DNA from: Clytia hemisphaerica
Taxonomy: Eukaryota > Cnidaria > Hydrozoa > Leptothecata > Clytiidae
Direction of reading: 5' to 3'
NCBI GenBank assembly: GCA_902728285.1
Contig: CACVBU010000274.1
Location: 1,131,132-1,195,131, forward strand
DNA: 64,000 nt
Part shown: positions 50,101-62,100 of the stretch, piece after piece
Layout of the letters: each line of letters opens with the position of its first letter
Position numbering within the stretch: the first letter of the stretch is position 1
Position numbers and translations under genes: made by a program
Notes under the pieces: generated by a model
The model's database searches: none
What the model was told of the DNA's origin: nothing
What the model saw: only the letters and a program-made list of their open reading frames with translations

Positions 50101-53100
50101 TGGTCAGATATGGATATTGTCTACACCCAACAGAAACAAGACGACTTAAAGTCGAAAATTTCGCATAATATTAGAACATCAACGACGAAGACGTGAAGCA
50201 TTATGGATTTTGAATTAAGCGTTACACAAAATATACACATTGTATTGTACACACAGGTCGTAGATACCCTGTTTTCTTATTTCTCAATCCAATAAAAACA
50301 AAAAGATAAAATTAAAAAATGCGACTAAAAAATTCCTTTTTATAAGCGTTAAAAAGATCTTTTATATTCAGAATAAATCAGAGAACTGCAATATACTTGA
50401 GAAAAATAATTTTAAATTTTTTTGAAAATGAAGAAGAAAAAATGAACTTTTCATTCTTTGATGCCAAAAACTTCATTTTGTGCTTTGATAACAAGTCACT
50501 TGTGATAAGACTCCTTTCACTTGCGCAAAGTTTATATCAACTTCTTTCTATAAACAGTAGAATTTTTCTAAATTTGAGAATTAGTCAGAAAAATCTGTTG
50601 TATACTATCTTTCTGAAATGTTGATGGAGCATTACCATCAAAATCATTGGGCTTTTCCAGAACAAATTTGAATATTGCAGAATATTGTTGGGGGGAGTGG
50701 GTTATCACATTTTTTGGAAATTTACCCTGTGATTTAACCCATAGACAGCAGGTTTAACCCCCCGGACAGCAGGTCTAACCTTCAGACAAGCCAAGCATCA
50801 GTTGACCCCATGGACAATCATAGGCCACTAAAGGCAAAAAGCAGTTGAGTAGTTGAGCTCCAGCTTCTGAACTAGAAAATGGCAGGGTAAAAACTAGCCA
50901 ACTTCAAAGAAATAATACGCTTTGAGAATTTCCAAAATCTCAATGCAATAATCCATATAAAAATATATTAAGAAAAGCTCGTAACTTAAGGGTATGCAGA
51001 CTTCGATCAAGATTTATTTACCACCTGTCACTCAAATTTTCTCACCAGATACAAATTGACTAAACCTCACTAAAAGTGATGCAATTATTTTATAAAATAG
51101 AGACCTTTAAAATTAATTATTTCTAGGTTGACCATAAATCTTTCAAAATCATAAAATAAATGTTTACACACCAGTGAAAGTAGTAAGTGCTAAAAACAGT
51201 AAAAGAATCAATATTATACGTAATCGATTAATGGCCCTTCTAGCAAATCACAACAATGACTCCTTTATAATTCTGCTCTAACTCCATTAAAACGAACCCT
51301 CCCCAATATCTTGCCAGTTATCCTGTAAAATAGATATAGGGGAAAGATTCCAGAGTGCGGAAATAGGAATCTCATACAAAACAACGGTACCACTGGAGTT
51401 TTTAATGATTCAAAATGAAAATCCTGATTAGCAAAAGGGGTATCAAGATCGCTGAAGTTTGATTGAAGCTCAATTAGTTTGATTTATTACCGTCAACTGC
51501 TCTAACTAACTGGGACTATCTGACAAAACATGGGACGGCAATTCGGCCACCATTTCACCGAACCTCCAAAGTCATTTGATTGAGTTAAGGAACAGCGTAT
51601 AGACCTTTTTTTAATGAGGCCACCCTGTTGAATAATTATGTAGTCCAGCAAAAAAAACAATGATATAGCTATGCATAATTATTATAATATGAATGAAACA
51701 GTATGGCTGTTTCATTGTTTTTATGCTGGACTACATAATTATTCAACAGGGTTGCCTCTTTAAAAAAAGGTCTATTTAAAAATACACGATTTCTCTTTCG
51801 ATTTTACAGTAAGTGAAAATACAGACCAGATTTGCAACAGTCCCATGTTTCGACCAATCTTCCCAAGTTAGAGCAGGTAACGGTGCCTTGTTGCCCATTC
51901 TTTTTACACTCTGAAGGCTTATTAGCAGACACCTACGCTAAACCTTATAGAGCAGGCCAATATCTATCATCTCATCGGCCAGGCGATGTCAATCGAACTG
52001 TTCGATTATCGAACCAAATCCAACAGTCATCGAACCAAGAAATTCCGGTAAAGTTCAATTAGTTTGATTGATGTTCGATGTGTTTGATTGAGCTGTTGCG
52101 CTAGCAATAACTGGAACCATTTGAGCTACAAAAACACTGATCGAACTTAATCGAACTGCGATATAATCAAACATCAACCTGAAGATTTTCCAGTAAAGTT
52201 CAATTACTGTTCGATCAAGTTCGATAATCGAACACCTATCGTTCGATTTATCGTTTGATGAAATTTGATGGTTCGATTACCAAAATTGGTTTGATAGGAT
52301 TCGGTTGACATCATCGCCTGGCATCGGGGAAGAAAAGCTGGAACTTTTTCTTAATCCAAACCCATCCAACACCAATCAGACTTCATCAGATAAAAAACTG
52401 TCATCAAACTTACATAATCAAAACTAATCAAAAAATTGTCTTACCAAATTAGGCTCGGTAATCGAAAAAAAAGCTATCGTTTGATTTCGTTGGATAGCTC
52501 GACAGTTCTTCGTCGATATACGAAAATGATTGCTGAATTTCAATTGACATGATTTTCTAGGAAATATGTGGAAATACTTGCTAAAGCAGACTGTTTGTCA
52601 CAATTGGTTAACATTTAACACACAATGACTATCTGGCGAAAAAAAATAAAAAAATATCATACCTGTGTGTTTGTAGTTTTTTGAAGAAGACAGAAGAGGG
52701 TTTTATGTGTTGTTGTTTTTATGTTGTGTAAAATTAACTCTTTTTGTACTATTTACTGAGCATTATCAATTTATTGGTGCATTCACTAACTACACAAACA
52801 TAAAATAATTAGTAGTAAACGAATAATAAACCTCTTTAAAACTCTACAAAAGACCAGAAAACATGATAGTTGATAAGAACTTATACAGCAGCAGCAATCA
52901 CTTTTTGAAAAAAGTTCTCATGATGAAGATGAATGTTTACAAAGGCCTGGTTACACGTCTTGCACTAGAGTATTTTAATTATCAACTAAAGCGCTGTTTT
53001 TTTATCTTTGTGAGTAAGTCCACCTTTAGAATATTGGCCGTAGTACGCCCGCAGCCAAACACCCACGCCATAATTTGCGCCCAAAAAATTTTCTCGCCAC

Positions 53101-56100
53101 ACAGAAAGACTATCGTAACACTTTCGCTATGCGAAATTAAAAATGTATCATAACTGACGGGAATGAAATTAACAAAAAGTTTTAATTGCACTATGTTTCT
53201 CTTTTATTTTATAGTAATGAACTATAGCTTAATTGTTTGATGTCGTAGAAAACGTGCTACAATGCTAAAGAGAAGTATACTTTGATCTTCTCGTGGGGGG
53301 GGGAGGGGTTGGAGGAGCTCTCAGGCTTGTTTTAAATAATTTTAAATCAAGTTATCAAATGTTTCACATTTTGTACATTATTCAACATTTTTAGTCTACT
53401 CTGTTTCAGTACATCTCTTACATCTGTTAACCCACTTATTAAAGCTATCTAGCTAAGCTCTATTGGCTGACCTTCCAGCCTCGGCTGGTCTATTCACTTT
53501 GGATTGACACAGATGTGGAACAAGATTGGTCAGAAAGAGGAAAAGAAAAACAGTTTTTTGCTTATATCAGCATAATATAACTATAGGCAGACACTGTGCT
53601 GATATGAATTATGTGTCTGATATGAAACGGGAACACTTATGTAAAAATAAAACCTTTAACTCATTCTTTTCTTCTGCAACAACAGGGTATCGAAGTTGAA
53701 CCAATGAAATGCGAGGACGATGATGGCGAAGAGGATGTTTTTCGTTGGAATGTTCTTCTCTCTGGGTTGAAAAAGACACCATGGAAAGGTAGCTGTCCCT
53801 TATATTCGTTGTTTTTCCTATCTTGAGGTCAACTATATTAGCCCTTTAAAAACTGCCGTTCGTATTTTCCTATTTGCCACGGCAAAAAATGAAGGTTCGA
53901 CCTATTTGCCAGATATGTCGACATGAGCGACCACAGAGTTTACCATCACATTTAGCTTTATTTTCTGAAAAATATCAGAAATATAAGTGATATGTGTTTA
54001 CTTTGAGTTGAAAAGTGTATGATTATGAAAAACATCTTTGAAATATATTTTCATTATTCAATTGTGCTATTTAATGAAATCTAGTTCAAAATCGAACTTT
54101 CAATAAGCTTTAAAAAAACCTCTGGCAAATAGGTCAAGATCTCTATTGTCGGCAAACGCCGACACCGGCAAAGAAATCGAAAATGCTCTTGTCGGCATAT
54201 GCCGACAGCGGCACGAAAAGGGTTGATAAGCTTAAGCTTGTTTTTCTTGGGTTTGTGAAATACCATAGAAGATCTGAAAATAATAATCTTATAATTTATC
54301 CATTCATTCTGCTCTAAAGGGATACGATGAGTTTGTTAATCTGACAACATTGTTCAGCTTAAACCTGTAAAACTGCGCCAGTGCCATCTTGTCTGTAAAC
54401 GAAAACTGCTTAAGCCTCCCCTGAGTGCCTCGATGGGTAATGATTAACACGATTAACGTTTACACCCCATTATTGCATCTTAGGGGGCGAATAGATTTAA
54501 AAAACCCAGCTTATCAAAGGGATCTTGAAACTCTTGATTTTTTTGCTTCGACCAATCATAACGCTCAATACTGTACCGTTTTCTCGTCGGAATATCGGCA
54601 CTTTCAATATATATTACTGGCCTGTACTGGCCTCTCGGAAGTCCCCGTTCGTTAGATTTATGAATTGGTCACGAAAAGTATGCTTTTTGCATTTATACAG
54701 GCACGACGCAACAGGTACGGCGGTCGCCGTTTCAGATTTTCACAAAAAAACCCGAAACTTTCCTCTTCGTCGGTATAACCGCTATAAAATCGCTAAAATT
54801 TCGTCAATCGCCGTACCAGATATAAAAAGCTTCCGTCGTGCCTGTTATATAAACTTTTGAAAGATTCTAACACACGCTAAGAATGTGAAACAGAGCAGTC
54901 TGAGTTAAATGTACTGTAATTTAGTACTCATGATTCGCGAAAATAAAGCATGAACATACATGTTTTTCTATAAAAACAAACTATATAAGAACAGAAGGCT
55001 TTGGTGGCAAAAATATTGGGAACAACTTAAGAACATTTCAAGGCTTTATAAACTCCGAAAGGCCCTATTCCTAAGGAAAATACTCAAAAATACATGTTAG
55101 GAAAATCTTTAGGCTTAAAACTCAAAAAGTTAAGGACATCCATAGGCTTCTAAAACGTGCATTTGCTTCTTGAGAGCCCTCCTCTCATTATCTTTTCAGC
55201 TTTGTTTGTTTTGATAAGCATAAACCAACTTTAAACCACCGACAGTGCGTAGGAAGTTACTATTTGAACATGCGAACGGCTGAAATAATCAAAAGGTAAT
55301 CATTTCCATTACCATCATAAAGCCATTTGTTTGCCTGTTTTGCACAAAGATAGCGAGAACCAGCAGCGTGGTGGGTTGACAAAAATTCGGACAAACTGGG
55401 GAGGCAAATTTGGAATATTATGATTTTGGCGCCCCCTATGAAAAATAAATATGTTCGAAGCGAGTACGAGGTATTAGACTCTTTTTGGCCGAAAACTGCC
55501 ATATCTAAGATGTAAAAGAGCAAAGGGCGCCGTAATTAGTAATCGCAGGCGTCCTTTTGCGCCCTCTGTGTTTTGGCGCCCCCAAAAAATATCGGCCGCT
55601 GGGGGGCACTGCTTCCCCTCCCTTTGCCACCACGCTACTGGCGAAAACCCAACCCCCCCTACTCGAATAATAATAATAATGCCCCCCCCCCCAATAATTT
55701 TTTCAAAAATGGTTATTTTGCAAAATGCAAAGTTTAAAATTTTCTCAATTTATACCAGGGCGTCAGTAAAATATTCCAAGACAAAACCTCAAATTGTATC
55801 CAGGACGTTGTGCATAGGACGTCAAGTGAAATATTCCAAGCCATAATCTCAAATTGTACGAAGACGTCATGTGGAATATTGCAAGTCGTAATCTCAAAAA
55901 TATACCAGGATGCTGTGCCAAATATTTCATTTCGATATCGTGCTCTCTGCAGATTACTGACACACATTCTCATTATTTTCCCACGCATCCCATTTCTTAT
56001 TCTTAGCTACCTAAAAAAATTTAGAATAATAATCTGATAATTTTTACCGAGTACCTAAAACTTGAATTTTTAACTAGGTAATGAACTTCTCGACAATTCA

Positions 56101-59100
56101 AATCAAAATGAGAATCCCAAATTTTGAGGAAGTGTGAAAGTTTTCTTACGGTAAAAGCAGTTGTTAAAGTCCACAATAAACTTTGTTTGAAAGTTGTCAA
56201 AGAACTGCTAACACCAGATGGAAATAACTTGAGTGGAGATATGAGAGTATTCATAGTATTCATAGAAATACACAAAGTGACTTACCTTATATTTTGTGTC
56301 TTTTTGCTGTAGACTTCAGTTAAAAAATCAGTTAAAAAAGACAGCTTCTACAGAAACATACTTGAGGAAAGAGTACTCCCTTGAACTAAGTTGTCTTGTA
56401 ACAGTCTCACTGGTTAGTCCAAGCAAAACCGCAAATTCTTTTTTATGCCAAACAGTTATCGTCCGTTTCTTCGAAACTTTCCCGCCGACTTTTTCCCGTA
56501 TACCGCCATAACGCCATACCGCCTTATTTTCCCGCCTTTACTATCACTGTAACGGACGATAACATCGTCTAAGCTTCTTGTTACAAAAAAATATCAATTT
56601 CTTAGCCGATGTGACAACATCAATCTGTATGTATTCCAAACAAACAAAAAGATTTGATTCACAAACTACATTCAAGGGGGCTGGGCGAGCTTTGCGAACA
56701 AGAGTTCTATTGTTTATATGATAGAACCACTACAAAAAGTATTTTTCGTATAAATCTATTCCAATGGTTCTTTTTGATTAGTTGTGAAGCAGACAGCTAC
56801 TGTATCCAGACAAGATGGGGTTGGTTATTATGATATTTTTGGTTTTGCTGCCTTTTCTATTCGGTGCTTCAACTGCTTCCGATTTAAACCAACTGAAAAC
56901 TGAAATTCAATCTTTGAAAACGCAGCTCTCTCAAACCAATAAAGTATTATTTTACTTGAAAAGCTAAGACCAATACCTGAACGGGATTTGCGATTTAAAA
57001 GCCGATAAATGTGGAACTTGTTTCTGCCGTCAGGATTATAATACTATCCAGAAATATTACTGTGACTGCAGAGCGAAGCCCGTGCGCCGTGACTGTAAGG
57101 ATCACTATCAGTATGGGGAGCGTATCAACGGCTTGTATCGGATCAATCAAAACATATATGGAGACATGGTACAGGTGTATTGTGACCAGACGACGGATGG
57201 TGGTGGTTGGACCCTGATACAAAGAAGGGTTGATGGGTCCACTAATTTCTATCGAAACTGGACGGAGTACAAAATAGGATTTGGTAAACTTCACAGAGAA
57301 CATTGGCTTGGTAATGAACTGATTTATCGCCTGGTAGCACAAGCATTTCTCAGAGGATCAGAAGCACGTTTCAACTTGCAGGCTAAGGGTGTTTCGTCAC
57401 GGATTTGGGCTAAATATTCAACGTTCGAGATCAGTCAAGAATCGAATGGTTATCGACTTCACGTGGCAGGATACAGTGGCAATGCAGGTAAACTTGTGAA
57501 AATTTTACCTCCTTTCTGAAATTTTATTTTCCTTTCAATTAGTTTTTTTTTTCCTTTCGTTTTTTCCCTCGAATCGTGTGAGTCATCTACGCGTAACATT
57601 TATTTTTGAGGTACAGGGTCAATTTTTTGCCACGATATCCTGTATTTTCCCGCCTATTTTTATCTGTCTTGTAGCCCTTAAGTGTTTCATTCGAGCCCCT
57701 TCCCATAAGATGAATCTGTTGAAAAATAGTTAGATGAGGGGGAGAAAATGTCTACTTCGCAACATTACAGATACATGAAAAGGTTTTTTTATAAGAATGG
57801 CGTTTTTCCATTTCATCATAGATATTCTTAACTTTTTTATTCTTCCGGTATTCTTAGGTTAGGATCCAGATTCAAACAAGCGTGATACTCTTAGGTTCCA
57901 AACAAACGGGGGGGGGGTGGAAGTCTTCAATATTTTAATAAACAGGGGGGCTAATTACCGGGGGGGCTAATTACCGGGGGGGGGGTTTGGAAATTTTACT
58001 TTTGAAAACACAAAAATAAGGTAAATGTAGGCTTAAATCAGCCTAAGACTCACTAAAAGGTCCATTTCCTCTTTGTGCAGGCAATAAAATGGCAAAGCAT
58101 GATGGTTTGAAATTTACTACATATGATCGCGATTCTGATACATGGAGTCCTGAAAACTGTGCTAAGGAAAGACGAGGAGCTTGGTGGTATCATAAATGCA
58201 CTGATTCAAATCTCAATGGGTATTATGATACTTTTCAACAAAAAGATCACCATTACAGTTTGGCATGGGACCCGATGCACATCAAATTCTCGGAAATCAA
58301 GTTACGTCGAAAGTGAAAGTCATGATATTCATGACGTAATGTTTTATACGAAAGATCCCGGTTTTTGCCAGTAGTGGCAAATTTTATACAACTTTTGTCT
58401 AGTTTAAAGTTGCCACTACCGGCTAAAACCGGGGTATTTCCGTAGAAAACATTACGTCATGAATATCAGGAATTAACATCAATCTATATATCGGGGTTTG
58501 ATTTTTTCAAAGTTGTATTTTTAGATTTAGCTTGTTGTAGTTTAGCCACTGACAATATTGAAGGATTTATCAACAGAAGGGCAAGAAGATCAAAAAGTCG
58601 ATAAACGTTTGGAAAAATTAAAATTCAACTTCTTTTTATTTAAAAGGTCTTGTTATACATTTAAAATCAACCATATTGTTCATTTAATAATATTTTGAAT
58701 TATTTTTCAAAATGTATCTTTAACATTTCGTTAAAAATTTTGCCTTCTTCTTTCATTCCAATACTTTACTTTCTTTATGAATATGATTTTGACCAAATTC
58801 ACAAAAATTGGTTCTTACAAAAAATAAAAAATATTACTGCTTTGCCCAACAGGGTCTCGACAAAATCATCTTTGTTCAATAACCCTTAATTTTCTTGGCC
58901 AAAACGAGCCATCTTTCACTAACACTCGCCAAAAAAAGTTCTTACCGAAATTTGAAAAAATTGCTTTTTCACCAATATACGTTCTCGACCAATTTGAATT
59001 ATTCACTATTCCACTGAATTTCTTCTATTTCAGCTGACAAAGACTTCATTTCTTCGTTTATATCAAAAAATATTTCATCCTGTGCATATTTCTCCAAGAC

Positions 59101-62100
59101 ATTCATTAAAGCGAAACTTTCTTTATTTGTCAGGAGCTTGAATTTCTTTCGATAACTCAATTTTGAATAGAATAATACTATATTTTTCTTGCCTAATTCA
59201 AACAAGCATTTTCGTGCCACCAATATTTTTGTTGATTTATTCAGCCAAGTGAATTCCTCAGTCATTTTTAAAACTTGAAAAGGCTCATTCAAAACTTGAA
59301 TCAGTTCTTTCCTCGTATAATCAAACCCCATCATTGATACGAGTTTTAGGAGCCTTAACTGAGATTGGTATGTTTCATCCCCAAATTCAATTTCTTCAGC
59401 AATATAGTTTCCGATTTTATCGATGATCCACTGGACTTGATATTCTTGACAGATCGATGTTAATGCGTACAAATCAACATCGCCTAAAAATGACATAAAT
59501 TTTTAGATTTATTTCATTAATTTATTAGAAGTCACAAGCTCTGCATAAGTTGCTAATGCTAGACATTCTGCATTTAGAAAGCCTGTAATGGGCATCTTGC
59601 CCTTTAAGGGCAGTGGACTTTACTCACCCTTAGTGACCTCCCTCCTTTGTAGCTGATTGAGTCGCCCCTGGCCCCCCTGCCACCACGCCACTGGTCGCAA
59701 CCACAGAAGACCATACTAAGGAAGACAGCTTTTCCATGAGAGCTCATTTCTCTCCTTTATCATCCTTTATTAATCCTAACTCGATCTAAAATTATTAGTC
59801 GAAGGATGAAACGAATTACTATAACTTACCATCAATTTCGCATGGTTTTGTCAGAAAGGTCAGGAAAAGGAGCACTTCCTTGATGTTCTTCCAAGGTAGT
59901 TCCAATATCAATTCCTTATCTCCAAGATTTTCAAGGCGTCTCTTGAAAACTGGTGAACTTTTTATCAAGATATGAGAACTGACGTACAGTTTTGTGCCGC
60001 TGACGATAATTGTCACGTCGGTACCAAATTTCTTCTCCTCAAAATCGCTTTGTTTGATTTTCTCATAAATTCCATATTCAATTTGCTTTTTGAATTTCTT
60101 TTCGGCGTATTGGTCTACAACACGATCTTCATATATCAGAAAATTGAAGAAATTGATAATGGCGTAGAATTCACTTTTATCATTGGTTTGAGTGAGTAAA
60201 TTTTCCATTTGTACTTTCCAGATTTCAAATTGAACTTCCTTACTAATATCTTTCATACGGTCAGATTTCCATAACGAAAAGGGATCAGTCGTCTTTGTTA
60301 AGCCTGTCATGAAACCATTCAGGATGTTTTCGAGTTTGAATCTTTCACAGATATGTAATATGTCGATATGATTGCAATCCAGTTCACCGTTGAAGTGTTC
60401 CAAACCAGACTTGTGGTCTTGAGTCAAATATTCTTCGATTGATTTACGAAATGCATCCAATTCCCATTCATCACAGAGTGCCAGAAGTTCAGCAAATTGA
60501 TCTTCATCTAAAAGGGATAAGGCCGATAAGATATTGGAAGATAGTGTGAGAAATCCTTTTGATGTGTTTTATTGGCCCATTCCATTAAATTTCCATACAG
60601 GGGGTGGGCGATCCTTTTTAAATAAAAAAACATGTCTTGGTAATGAACGGATAACCCCTGGAAAATGGCAAAATTTTCAAAAAAAAATTTCATATCTTAA
60701 AATGACGATAAACAAACTAAAGTCAGTCTTTTTCATCCTGTAAAAATGAAGAAAAATACTCTTTCAGACCCCTCTGGACATTTTGCTTAAATTACTCCCT
60801 GGAAATGTTCGTCCACCCCCTCTATGGGATAAAACGGAATGGGCCATTGTAAAGCTATACTCACATCGCTGAAACCCCTCATCCCTCCCTCTGTCTGATC
60901 TGAGAGGTCAAATCTCAGCTGGCACCTGATTTTTACCTGAGACCAGGGAGGGCGAAGGACCTGCCGAAAATATTCATTAATTATCTCAAAGGAAGGACTT
61001 TTGGCAGAAATTCAATTTGGCGGATGGCGGAAAAAATAGATTTTGGCGGGAACTTAAGTAAATCCTCGAGTAAATCCGCCAAATTCGTCAAATTTTCTTC
61101 CCGCCTAAAGTTCTTCTTTTTAAATAAACTAAATCCTAATAGCCTTTAGGATCAACTGAAGCCTTCTTTCAAGCTACTCATTAAATAAAGCCCTATTGTT
61201 TAATGATAATATTATTTGTGCCTTCCCCAGAAGTTGTTCGATTTTATTATTGTGATTTCAGAGTTAATCAACCAGTACCTTTATTGAAAATTTCTTTTAC
61301 CTGTAAATTTGATGTAGTTTTGAGGATGATAAAATGAAATCGCTTGTTGAACGCTTTCCCATGTTACTTTCAATTCGCTAACATCAATTTCTTTGCTCTC
61401 CTTGCAAGCTAAAGTTTTCAATTTTTCTGAGATGGAATCTATGTAACTGGCTGGTACTTTGACCACGTTGTCATGTGTTATAACAGTGATGCCACAAATC
61501 TCGTCATCCAAATCGAATATAGTATTAACTCTTGGAGATGTTATGATTTCATTTTCTTCATCGTGATAGTCATCCAAAGGGTCATAATCTTTCTCCCAGT
61601 ATTCTTCTTGAAAATCTTCATAAGACATATCTCGGATTTTTAACCCTAAAAAGTTGTAGATGTAAACGTACTTTGACTTTTAACTGTTAATGAGTGTGGC
61701 TTTTATTTGACCCAATTGGTTGGCGTAACAGCCAATCACCTTACCAACCAATCCTGATAAAAAAATCGAAATCGGTACTATCGCAAACCTAGTAGATCCA
61801 TTATCAGGCCCGGCGGAGGCGGAGAGACTGGGGAGACTTCAGCCTCCCCAACTTTGAGCAAATGAGATTTTTTTCTCAAATTGCTGGCGAATTTTATCTC
61901 CTTTTGAGCCTTCAGCCTCCCCACTCTTACTTACGATTGTTCCTCCGGGCATGATTATGGATCTTGTTTGATAATCAGCATCTGGTCAGGTAATTGAAGT
62001 ACAATGGTGAAGGTTGACTTCTTGCAAAAAAAAGAATTATCAAACCATAAGCTGTACAAGATGCATTGATTGCAAGATGACATGCAAGATTTTTTCAATT

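Larger units (their letters stand above)
47227..53685. other. E2 intron 1: repeats, no supported gene
   Basis: Holds the elements at 49142, 51488, 51602 and 51979. Between about 48530 and 49950, diverged direct repeats share phrases such as GGATGCA..TTGTGTTTTTCT, TGGCAAATGGT.T.TG.AATTTGA and CAGTTC.TGTTGAAAT. A 146-codon frame at 49341-49781 crosses these repeats and shows no domain. (GGTC)n-like sequence lies near 48643. Confidence 0.45.
53789..56814. other. E2 intron 2, left part
   Basis: Repeat-rich, with the elements at 54698 and 55748 and a TTAAGAACA repeat fragment at 54960-55165. A region at 54120-54220 has TGTCGGCAAACGCCGACA-like palindromic words. 55560-55690 has G- and C-runs typical of decayed elements. 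No gene seen before the fibrinogen-related start. Confidence 0.4.
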
